Below the pieces are notes generated by a model. That model searched no databases. It worked only from the letters and a program-made list of their open reading frames with translations, and had not been told where the DNA came from. This document shows, in pieces, positions 1 to 6,948 of a DNA stretch of 64,000 nucleotides. Both the position numbers and the translations under genes were made by a program. Position 1 is the first letter of the stretch, and each line of letters starts with the position of its first letter. Source of the DNA: Microbacterium dauci (GTDB lineage: Bacteria > Actinomycetota > Actinomycetes > Actinomycetales > Microbacteriaceae). The stretch is taken from positions 310,001-374,000 of the forward strand of contig NZ_JASJND010000001.1 in assembly GCF_030065535.1 (NCBI RefSeq), given 5' to 3'.

Positions 1-543
1 ACGGGTGATCTCGTCGAGCGCGCCGAAGGGCTCGTCGAAGAGGGCGAGCTGCGGCTCCGCCACGAGAGCACGTGCGATCGAGACGCGCATGCGCATGCCG
101 CCGGACAGCGCGCGAGGGTGTTGATCCTCGAAGCCCTTCAGCCCGACGAGGTCGAGGGCCTCAGAGGCGCGTCGGCGTCGCTCCGCCGCCCCGACGCCGG
201 CGAGCTCTCCGACCAGTTCGACGTTGCGCTGGGCCGTCCGCCACTCGAGCAGGGTCGCCTCCTGGAAGACGAAGCTCGTCGTGTCGGCGTGAACGTCGAC
301 CACGCCCTCGGTGGCATCGTCGAGCCCGGCGGCCAGCCGGAGCAGCGTCGACTTGCCGCAGCCGGATGGACCGACGACGGACACGAACTCGCCCGGACGG
401 ACACCGAACGAGATGTCCTCCAGCGCGCGTGTGCCGGTGGCGAACACCTTGGCCACGTCGGTGAAGGCGAGGGTCGGCGCCGGGGTGGCGCCGACCGATG
501 TCGACGCCGTGGCCGGCGCGGTGGTGTCGATCGTGGTGTTCAT
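1..543 (-). CDS. ABC transporter ATP-binding protein (SsuB/TauB type), 3' end outside window
   Basis: This is the ATPase subunit of an importer of the nitrate/sulfonate/taurine/pyrimidine-precursor type; it would power uptake from the cytoplasmic side. The N-terminal 20 residues are a Thr/Ala-rich tail. Walker A (GPSGCGKST), Q-loop (FVFQEATLLEWRT), signature (LSGGMRMRVSIARAL) and Walker B (LALFDEPFGALDEIT) are all visible, and the protein continues past base 1. The EWRT Q-loop context and GGMRMR signature are typical of the SsuB/TauB group. The start at 543 overlaps the stop of the upstream amidohydrolase (ATGA), so the two are translationally coupled. Permease and binding protein probably lie to the left. 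Substrate is inferred only from the neighbouring deaminases. Confidence 0.9.
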   Translation of the reverse strand, partial: MNTTIDTTAPATASTSVGATPAPTLAFTDVAKVFATGTRALEDISFGVRPGEFVSVVGPSGCGKSTLLRLAAGLDDATEGVVDVHADTTSFVFQEATLLEWRTAQRNVELVGELAGVGAAERRRRASEALDLVGLKGFEDQHPRALSGGMRMRVSIARALVAEPQLALFDEPFGALDEITR

Positions 544-1832
544 ATCAGTGCTCCCTCGGTGGTCGGGGTGGAGGGCGGGGTGGGCAGGGCGGAAAGGTCG
601 AGCACGCTGTCGACCACGCGGCGGCGAACGGCGACGACGCGCCCGTCGCGGATCACGATGCGGTCCGGTGCCCGCTCGGCGAGCGCCTCGGCGACGTGGG
701 CGGCGCGGACGAGCACGACATCGGCGACATCGCCGACACGACCCCGTGCGGGCGGCAGGCCGAAGGCGGCGCGTCCCCCGCTGGAGCTGACGTGCCATGC
801 CTCGGCGGGGGTGAGGTGACCGGCGATGACGAGTGCGGAGGCGACGTCGACCATGTCGGCGTTGCCGAGCGGGTTGAACGGGTCCTGCACGTTGTCGCCC
901 CCGGCGGCGAGCGTGACGCCGGCTGCGATGATCTCGCGCAGGGGAGGGATGCCGCGGGGGGTGGCGACCGGGTGCTGCCAGCCCTGCAGATACAGGTTGG
1001 TCAGCGGGTTGGTGATGATCGAGATGCCTGCGTCGGCGACGGCGGCGAGCGTGCGGCGGCGGGTGTCGGCATCCTGCGTCGACAGGCTCACGCAGTGCCC
1101 GGCGGAGCGGATCACCCCGGCGGGCCAGTGGCGCGTGCGGGCGGCGAGTTCGGCGAGGCCCATGGATGTCGGATCGAGCGTCTCGTCGGTGTGGAGGTCG
1201 ATGCCGAGACCGAACTCCTCGGCGAACGCGGCGGCGCGCTCGAGGTCGGCACTCGGATCGTCGGCGAGGTGGGGGAAGCCTCCGATGAGATCGACGCCGA
1301 GGGCCACCGCTGCGCGCCCGAGGTCGTCGGGGCCGTCGGACGCGCCGGGGCTCGCGACGATCTGCAGGTCGACGACGCCGGCGAACTCGGCGCGCAGCTC
1401 GACGAGCGCGCGTACGCCGCGGAGGGGATCGTCGCCCAGGTGGTAGTTGGTGTGCGAGCGGACGGCCGTGACCCCGGCATGCAGCGCAGCGATCAGGTGT
1501 CGTCGGGCGCCGACCTTGATGTCGTCGGAGGAGTGGTTCTCACCGTGATCGATCCAGCAGGCGATCGCGTCGTCGAGGGATCCCTCGGGCTGGCCGAACG
1601 AGGTCCAGGTATAGCCCTTGTCCAGGTGCGCGTGCAGATCCGCGAGCGGTGGCAACGCGATCCAACCGGACGCGTCGACGGTCTCGCCGAGAACGTCGCC
1701 GGTGGACTCCGACGCGGCCGCATCGACGACGAAGCCTTCTTCGAAGGCCAGGCTCTCGCCGATCTCGCCGCTCGGGGTGAGGCCCGTCAGGGCGGCGATG
1801 CGCTGGCCGGGCTTGAGGAGTTCGGCATCCAT
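540..1832 (-). CDS. Cytosine deaminase-like amidohydrolase
   Basis: A 430-residue metal-dependent hydrolase of the CodA/AtzC-like amidohydrolase group, expected to deaminate a pyrimidine or related N-heterocycle in the cytoplasm. The metal site looks intact: HxH in LADLHAHLDKG (His67/His69), HTDE after strand 5, SAGHC after strand 6, and the strand-8 Asp in GGDNVQDPFNPLG, which matches the GHDDVFDPW-type signature of cytosine deaminases. The start at 1832 is chosen because GAGGAGG lies 7 bases upstream; an in-frame ATG at 1889 lacks such a site and would span the operator-like palindrome. It is first in an operon with the ABC ATPase. The true substrate (cytosine, isocytosine, ammelide-type or other) cannot be decided from sequence. 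Confidence 0.85.
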   Translation of the reverse strand: MDAELLKPGQRIAALTGLTPSGEIGESLAFEEGFVVDAAASESTGDVLGETVDASGWIALPPLADLHAHLDKGYTWTSFGQPEGSLDDAIACWIDHGENHSSDDIKVGARRHLIAALHAGVTAVRSHTNYHLGDDPLRGVRALVELRAEFAGVVDLQIVASPGASDGPDDLGRAAVALGVDLIGGFPHLADDPSADLERAAAFAEEFGLGIDLHTDETLDPTSMGLAELAARTRHWPAGVIRSAGHCVSLSTQDADTRRRTLAAVADAGISIITNPLTNLYLQGWQHPVATPRGIPPLREIIAAGVTLAAGGDNVQDPFNPLGNADMVDVASALVIAGHLTPAEAWHVSSSGGRAAFGLPPARGRVGDVADVVLVRAAHVAEALAERAPDRIVIRDGRVVAVRRRVVDSVLDLSALPTPPSTPTTEGALI

Positions 1833-1872
1833 CGGGTCGTCCTCCTCGTGCTCTGTCGTGTCGCGGGGTGTT

Positions 1873-1887
1873 GTTGGTATGGCCAAC
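1873..1887. promoter_or_regulatory. Candidate operator palindrome GTTGG-N5-CCAAC
   Basis: Perfect 5-base arms flank the spacer TATGG. It sits about 40 bases upstream of the amidohydrolase start at 1832, in the 196-base divergent gap before the reductase gene at 2029. The position fits a repressor or activator site, perhaps GntR-like, but no regulator gene is adjacent inside the window. Short palindromes also occur by chance. Confidence 0.35.
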
Positions 1888-2028
1888 ATCGGGTGAGAAT
1901 CAGTAAACGCTCGACGTGTTTCCTGGCAGGCCTGTCGGGATTGCGGCCGTGTTAAATCCGCGCAACGAGTGCGGCCGACCGGCGCCCCCGCGCACGAGGG
2001 CGCCCTGCGAGCGGAGAGAGTGGGATCT

Positions 2029-3030
2029 ATGAGCTACTTCAGTGACGTCGAACGCGACCTCGTGGTCGCTGCCCGTACCGAATTGGCCCACGGCGTCGTG
2101 GCACTGGACCTCGTCGCGCACAACGGTCGCGACTTGCCCGCCTGGGAGCCTGGATCGCACGTCGATCTGATCTTCTCCGACGCGCGCACGCCGGCGGCCG
2201 AGCGTGTGGAACGTCAGTATTCGCTCTGCGGTGATGCCGCCGACCGCTCGACGTGGCGCGTCGCGGTGTTGCGCGAGGACGAGGGGCGCGGCGGTTCGGT
2301 GCGCGTGCACGACGAGGTGCAGGTCGGGCAGCGGCTGCGCGTGCGCGGACCCCGCAATCACTTCAGCTGCGAGATCGTCCCGGGAAAGACGCATCGATTC
2401 GTCGCGGGCGGCATCGGGATCACGCCGATTCTCGGCATGGTCCGCGCCGCCGCACACGCGGGCGTGGACTGGACACTCGACTACGCCGGGCGGTCGCTGT
2501 CGACGATGGCGTTCGTCGATGAGCTGCGCGCCCTCGATGCCGGCCAGGGGCGAGTGCGCCTGTATCCCGCCGACACCGGTGCGCGCCTCGATGTGGCTGG
2601 GGTGGTGGATGCCGCCGGTGAGGGTGACCTCGTCTACGCGTGCGGGCCCGCCCGCCTGATCGCCGCGCTCGAAGAGGGTTTCGCGGACGCCGGCCGCACC
2701 GAGGCGCTGCGGGTCGAACGGTTCGAGGCGATTGAATACGGAGAACCGGTCTGGCCGGATCCGTTCGAGGTCGAGCTCGCCCTGTCCGGAGACGTCGTCA
2801 CCGTGCAGCCCGGACAGTCGGTGCTCGAGGCGATCGAGGAGCAGAGCCCGGCGACCATGGTGCTCTCCAGTTGCCGTCGCGGCACCTGCGGCACCTGTGA
2901 GGTGCCGGTCCTCGAGGGGCAGATCGAGCACCGCGACTCCGTGCTCACCCCCCTCGAGCGCGAGCAGAGCGCGAGCATGATGGTGTGCGTGTCGCGCGCG
3001 GCGTGCGCGCGCATCGTGATCGACGCCTGA
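2029..3030 (+). CDS. Ferredoxin-type oxidoreductase of the phthalate dioxygenase reductase/VanB family
   Basis: A 333-residue electron-transfer protein that should pass electrons from NAD(P)H through FMN to a C-terminal plant-type [2Fe-2S] cluster and on to a Rieske oxygenase. Visible in order: flavin-binding barrel with RQYSLCGD (about residues 64-71), nicotinamide-binding domain with GGIGITPILGM, and cluster motif SSCRRGTCGTCEV (about residues 281-293) with the fourth Cys in MMVCVSRA near residue 321. Cys spacing C-x4-C-x2-C fits the family. The start at 2029 has GGAGAGAG 9-16 bases upstream. No oxygenase partner is in this window. It is divergent from the cytosine-deaminase-like gene, which suggests a shared catabolic purpose. 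Confidence 0.88.
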   Translation: MSYFSDVERDLVVAARTELAHGVVALDLVAHNGRDLPAWEPGSHVDLIFSDARTPAAERVERQYSLCGDAADRSTWRVAVLREDEGRGGSVRVHDEVQVGQRLRVRGPRNHFSCEIVPGKTHRFVAGGIGITPILGMVRAAAHAGVDWTLDYAGRSLSTMAFVDELRALDAGQGRVRLYPADTGARLDVAGVVDAAGEGDLVYACGPARLIAALEEGFADAGRTEALRVERFEAIEYGEPVWPDPFEVELALSGDVVTVQPGQSVLEAIEEQSPATMVLSSCRRGTCGTCEVPVLEGQIEHRDSVLTPLEREQSASMMVCVSRAACARIVIDA

Positions 3031-3079
3031 CCGTCGTCGTCGCGGTATGGCGTCGACCGCGGGTGGAGTGGGCGTGCGA

Positions 3080-4423
3080 TCAGCGGCCGACGCGCTCCCG
3101 GAGGGCGGCGGTGAGGGCGGCCTCGTCGGCGGTGATGAGCCGGTAGTCACGGACGACGACGCGCCCGGCGACCACCACGTGCCGGGGACGGCGCCCCGGA
3201 TGGGCCCACAGCAGCCCGGCGACCGGGTCGGCGACGCCGGCGTCGGCGACTCCGGAGACGTCCCAGACGCAGAAATCGCCCGCGCTTCCCGGCGACAGGA
3301 TGCCGAGGTCCGCGCGGCCGAGCCCGGCACTCCCTCCGGAGGTGGCCATGGCGAGCACGTCGCGTGCGGGGAGGGCGGCTCCGACCAGGCCCGACACCTG
3401 CATCGCCAGGCGCGCGTCGGCGAGGAGGTGACCGGCGTCGTTGGAGCCGCCGCCGGAGGTGCCGAGGCCCACGTCGATGCCGGCCTCCTGCAGTCGGCGC
3501 ACCGGTGCGATGCCCCACCCCATCGGCACGTCGCAGCCCGGGGCATGGGTCGCGGTGACGCCGGCGTCGGCGAGTCGCATGACCTCCTCGTCGGTGACGT
3601 CGCAGAGGTGCGCGATCGTCACACCGGGCTCGAGCCAGCCCCATTCTGCGAGGAGGTCCAGGGGGCGGCGGCCGTAACGGGACAGGGCTATTTCGGTGTC
3701 GACCTGCTCGTTCGCCTGAGTGCGCCGTCGCAGACCGTAGCGCCGGGCTACCTCGGCGAGGGCGCGGAAGGTCTCCTCCGTATCGGAGTGCACGCCCGCA
3801 GGGCCGACGGCCAGCTGCAGCATGCCGTCGGCGCTCGTGCCTCCGGGTGAAGACGCCGCGTCGGGCAGCAGAGCGCGCACGATCTCCTCCGCGCTCGCCG
3901 CCGCGACATCCGGGGCGTCGCGTGCCGAGCCGCGCACGAACACGAGTCGGGCGCCGAGGGTGAATGAGGCAGCGGCGACCGCGCGCGCGATGGCCACGGT
4001 GTCGCCGATCGGATCGTCGCTGGTCGTCGGGTCGGGCCAGTTGAGCTGGTGATCGGCGACCGTGGTCACCCCGCAGAGCAGCGACTCGGCGATGCCGACC
4101 CCTGCGGTCGCGCCGGCCAGCGAGGCCTCGATGCGGGCGGCGGCGTACGCGGTCGCCATCGCGGGCAGCCATTCGCGCATCGGTACGCCACGGGTTCCCG
4201 GCAGCGTGCGGAACCCTGACTGCAGCAGGTGGTGGTGTGCGTTGACGAGGCCGGGGGTGACGATGCCGCCCTCCGCGTCGAGGATCGTGGGGGAGCCCGC
4301 GTCGTCGGCGTTGGTGACGACCCGTCCGTCGCGGATCAGGAGGTCGCCGCCGCGGTCCCCCGTCGGATCGTCGAAGCGTTCCACGATGCGCGAGGCGCCG
4401 GTGAGGGTGAGCGAGCCGGTCAT
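3080..4423 (-). CDS. 8-oxoguanine deaminase/AtzB-like amidohydrolase with non-canonical metal site
   Basis: A 447-residue member of the ATZ/TRZ-like amidohydrolases, closest by motif to 8-oxoguanine deaminase and hydroxydechloroatrazine ethylaminohydrolase (SNDAGHLLADARLAM, GLVNAHHHLLQSGFRTL). The HxH pair is present (His63/His65). The strand-5 region normally carrying a ligand His reads TQANEQVDTE, and the strand-8 region normally GVDGSASND reads GTSGGGSND, so the expected His and Asp appear as Gln and Ser. It may therefore use a different metal arrangement or be inactive. The start at 4423 has AGGACGG upstream; a longer open frame to 4612 has no support. Orientation matches the other deaminase, but the gene is separated from it by the divergent reductase. 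Confidence 0.75.
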   Translation of the reverse strand: MTGSLTLTGASRIVERFDDPTGDRGGDLLIRDGRVVTNADDAGSPTILDAEGGIVTPGLVNAHHHLLQSGFRTLPGTRGVPMREWLPAMATAYAAARIEASLAGATAGVGIAESLLCGVTTVADHQLNWPDPTTSDDPIGDTVAIARAVAAASFTLGARLVFVRGSARDAPDVAAASAEEIVRALLPDAASSPGGTSADGMLQLAVGPAGVHSDTEETFRALAEVARRYGLRRRTQANEQVDTEIALSRYGRRPLDLLAEWGWLEPGVTIAHLCDVTDEEVMRLADAGVTATHAPGCDVPMGWGIAPVRRLQEAGIDVGLGTSGGGSNDAGHLLADARLAMQVSGLVGAALPARDVLAMATSGGSAGLGRADLGILSPGSAGDFCVWDVSGVADAGVADPVAGLLWAHPGRRPRHVVVAGRVVVRDYRLITADEAALTAALRERVGR

Positions 4424-4515
4424 GCTGTCCGTCCTATCAGCCGCATGTTTCGGGTAGATGTGCGCGGTACCGAGCGCACCGACCCGGCCTGGGAGCCGTA
4501 CCTGGCGCTCGCAGC

Positions 4516-4535
4516 CTGACACCGTCTGACACCGC
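4516..4535. repeat. Tandem direct repeat CTGACACCG(T/C), two copies
   Basis: Two adjacent 10-base copies, CTGACACCGT and CTGACACCGC, lie in the 225-base divergent gap between the deaminase-like gene and imuA'. It could be a regulator site for the minus-strand gene. No further copies were noticed, so this may be chance. Confidence 0.3.
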
Positions 4536-4622
4536 GTTCGCGCGGGTCGTGCGGGGAGTGGCATCCGTCTTCGGGCAATGTCGGAACCCGTGCGTATCTT
4601 CGATCTCGACATCTTGAGTCAT

Positions 4623-4638
4623 TCGAACAAAGCTTCTA
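4623..4638. promoter_or_regulatory. LexA-type SOS box (imperfect)
   Basis: TCGAACAAAGCTTCTA has a perfect left half site (TCGAAC) and a 4 of 6 right half compared with the actinobacterial LexA consensus TCGAAC-N4-GTTCGA. It ends 10 bases before the imuA' start at 4649, so bound LexA would block transcription. SOS boxes before imuA'/dnaE2 cassettes are established in mycobacteria and other actinobacteria. Confidence 0.7.
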
Positions 4639-4648
4639 CCATGTCGAG

Positions 4649-5347
4649 GTGAGATCGATCACACGCACCTCCGCGACTGCACAGGACGTGCAGCGGCTGC
4701 GCGCGCAGATGGCGCGCATCGAGGGACGCAAACTCGATGCGCCGCCGCTGCCGACGCATCCGGCGCTGGCCGACCTGCTCCCGGGCGGTGGGCTGCGGCC
4801 GGGAGCGTCGTACTCGATCGGTGGATCGACCTCGCTGCTGTTCGCACTCCTCGCCCAGCCGTCGCAGACCGGCAGCTGGTGCGGGGTCGTGGGCGTGCCC
4901 GGGTTCGGTGCCGAGGCGGCCGAGAAGGCGGGCGTCGACCTGTCGCATCTCGTGCTGATCCCGGAGCCGGGGCCGCGCTGGCTCGCGGTCACCGCGACGA
5001 TCGCCGACGTGCTACCGGTGGTGGCGGTTCGCCCGTCGGCGCGGGCGAAGGACGCCGACATCTCGCGGCTCGCCGCCCGCATGCGCGAGCGCGGCGTGGT
5101 GCTGCTCGTGCAGGGGCCGTGGCCGCAGACCGAGGCGATGATCGACGTGACGGATGCCAGGTGGTCGGGCCTCGGCGACGGGTACGGGCTGCTCGAGGGC
5201 CGCGAGCTCACCGTCACGGTGTCGAGTCGGCGCTTCCCGGTGCCGCGGTCGTCGCGGATGCTGCTGCCCGCCCCGACTGGCGGACTCGTTCCGGCGCAGG
5301 CGCCGGTCGCGCCGGTGGTCGATCTGCCCATGCGGGCGGTGGGCTGA
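4649..5347 (+). CDS. imuA': ImuA'-like SOS mutagenesis protein
   Basis: A 232-residue RecA-fold-like accessory protein of the damage-inducible mutasome. In mycobacteria ImuA' works with ImuB and DnaE2 in error-prone translesion synthesis. The N-terminal helix (about residues 13-27, LRAQMARIEGRKLD) and the degenerate P-loop region (GLRPGASYSIGGSTSL, about residues 51-66) fit the family; no functional Walker A Lys is seen. GTG at 4649 is the only plausible start near the SOS box, and its ribosome site is poor, so it may be leaderless or weakly translated. It overlaps imuB by one base (TGATG), giving translational coupling. Identification rests mainly on the conserved three-gene context. Confidence 0.85.
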   Translation: MRSITRTSATAQDVQRLRAQMARIEGRKLDAPPLPTHPALADLLPGGGLRPGASYSIGGSTSLLFALLAQPSQTGSWCGVVGVPGFGAEAAEKAGVDLSHLVLIPEPGPRWLAVTATIADVLPVVAVRPSARAKDADISRLAARMRERGVVLLVQGPWPQTEAMIDVTDARWSGLGDGYGLLEGRELTVTVSSRRFPVPRSSRMLLPAPTGGLVPAQAPVAPVVDLPMRAVG

Positions 5348-6948
5348 TGGATGCCGCCCTCGTCGACACCGGTGCGGAGCCGGTGCGCAGCCTCGTGGTG
5401 TGGGTGCCGGACTGGCCCGTCGTGGCGCTCGGTCGTGAAGGCCTCGCCGACCCCGCCCGTCCGATCGCCGTGTTCGCGAAGGGGATGGTCGCGGCCTGCT
5501 CGGCCGCGGCGCGTGCAGACGGTGTGCGGGTGGGGATGCGGCGTCGCGATGCCCAAGCGCGGTGCCCGCACCTCGTGGTCGTCGACGCCGACGACGCGCG
5601 CGACCATCGCACGTTTGCGCCGCTGATCGCCCGGCTCGAAGAGATCGCACCCGGGGTGCAGTTGCGCGAACCCGGGCTGTGCGCACTGCGGGTGCGGGGC
5701 CCTGCGCGGTTCTACGGCGGTGAGGCAGGGGCGGCGACCGCGTTGACCGGCGCGCTCGCCGAGCTCGGCGTCGACGACGTCCGCGCGGGCGTGGGTGACG
5801 GGCCGTTCACCGCCGAGCAGGCGGCACGGGCGACCGGCGCGGGAGCGCCGCTGCGCATCGTGCCCGCAGGCGGTGCCGCCGCGTTCCTCGCGCCGTTGCC
5901 GGTGACGGCGATGGGTGACGAGGAGGTCGCGAGCCTGTTCGCGCGACTCGGCATCCACACGCTGGGGCAGCTCGCTGCGCTTCCGCCGTCTCGGCTCGTC
6001 GAACGGTTGGGGCCGCGCGGCGCCCGGCTGCACGCGCTGGCGGCGGGACTCGACTCGCAGCCGGTGCAACCGCGCACGCCACCGCCCGAGCTCGCGCGCG
6101 AGGTGAGCTTCGAGCCGCCGCTCGAGATCGCCGACCAGGTCGCGTTCGGCATCCGCGTCGCGTCGGAGCAGTTCATCGCGGGGCTCGGCGCCGTCGACCT
6201 CGTGTGCACCGAGCTGCGCGTCGCGCTGACCGGCGACCGTGGCGACCACAGCGAGCGGGTGTGGCTGCATCCCGGCGCGTTCGACGCGGCATCCGTCGTC
6301 GACCGGGTGCGCTGGCAGCTCGCCGAACGGGGGCTCCGCAGCGCCGTCGCGAAGGTGCGCATCGAACCCGAGCGGGTCGACGCCGCCGTGCACCACGTGA
6401 AGGGGCTGTTCGGCTCTGGCCCCGAGGAGCGCGTGCACTCGGCGCTCTCGCGCGTGCAGGCGATGCTCGGGCACACCGGCGTCGTGCAACCGCAGGTGGG
6501 CGGCGGCAGGTGGCTCGCCGAACGGCAGGTGCTCGTGCCGTGGGGCGACGGTGGCAGTCGGGGTGACCGCGCGGTTATCGCGGAACGGTCGCGGCCATGG
6601 CCGGGGAGTCTGCCCGACCCGCTGCCCGCGACGGTGTTCCCCGAGCCGATCCCGGTCGCGGTGCTCGACGCCGACGCCGACATGGTGGCCGTGGACGCCC
6701 GCGGCGAGCTGACCGCTGAGCCGGTGGCGCTCATCCTGCCGGGGGCGCCCGACGCATCCGGTGCACGCAAACCGCGGCATCCGCGACGACTCGAATCCTG
6801 GGCGGGGCCGTGGCCGGTGATGGAACGGGGATGGGATGCCGCGCGTGCGCGCCGTGCGCACCGGTTCCAGGTGGTCGACGAGGCGCAGACTGCGTGGCTG
6901 CTGGTCTGCGAGGAGGGGGTTTGGCACGCCGAGGGGAGGTACGACTGA
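5347..6948 (+). CDS. imuB: ImuB, catalytically inactive Y-family polymerase homologue
   Basis: A 533-residue mutasome scaffold. The Y-family fold is recognisable: palm/fingers with ACSAAARADGVRVGMRRRDAQARCP (split by eye around residues 45-70), thumb HhH segment LGIHTLGQLAALPPSRLVERLG, and a little-finger region. The N-terminus reads LVVWVPDWPVVAL, where active Y-family enzymes carry a metal-binding Asp-x-Asp, so catalysis is lost as expected for ImuB. Known role: it links DnaE2 to the sliding clamp. The start at 5347 overlaps the imuA' stop, and the stop overlaps the dnaE2 start (both TGATG), so all three are made from one message. Confidence 0.93.
   Translation: MDAALVDTGAEPVRSLVVWVPDWPVVALGREGLADPARPIAVFAKGMVAACSAAARADGVRVGMRRRDAQARCPHLVVVDADDARDHRTFAPLIARLEEIAPGVQLREPGLCALRVRGPARFYGGEAGAATALTGALAELGVDDVRAGVGDGPFTAEQAARATGAGAPLRIVPAGGAAAFLAPLPVTAMGDEEVASLFARLGIHTLGQLAALPPSRLVERLGPRGARLHALAAGLDSQPVQPRTPPPELAREVSFEPPLEIADQVAFGIRVASEQFIAGLGAVDLVCTELRVALTGDRGDHSERVWLHPGAFDAASVVDRVRWQLAERGLRSAVAKVRIEPERVDAAVHHVKGLFGSGPEERVHSALSRVQAMLGHTGVVQPQVGGGRWLAERQVLVPWGDGGSRGDRAVIAERSRPWPGSLPDPLPATVFPEPIPVAVLDADADMVAVDARGELTAEPVALILPGAPDASGARKPRHPRRLESWAGPWPVMERGWDAARARRAHRFQVVDEAQTAWLLVCEEGVWHAEGRYD

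Noticed and set aside
1833..1889. Upstream ATG at 1889 as start of the cytosine-deaminase-like gene
   Set aside because: No ribosome site and it would include the palindrome region; ATG at 1832 has GAGGAGG at correct spacing.
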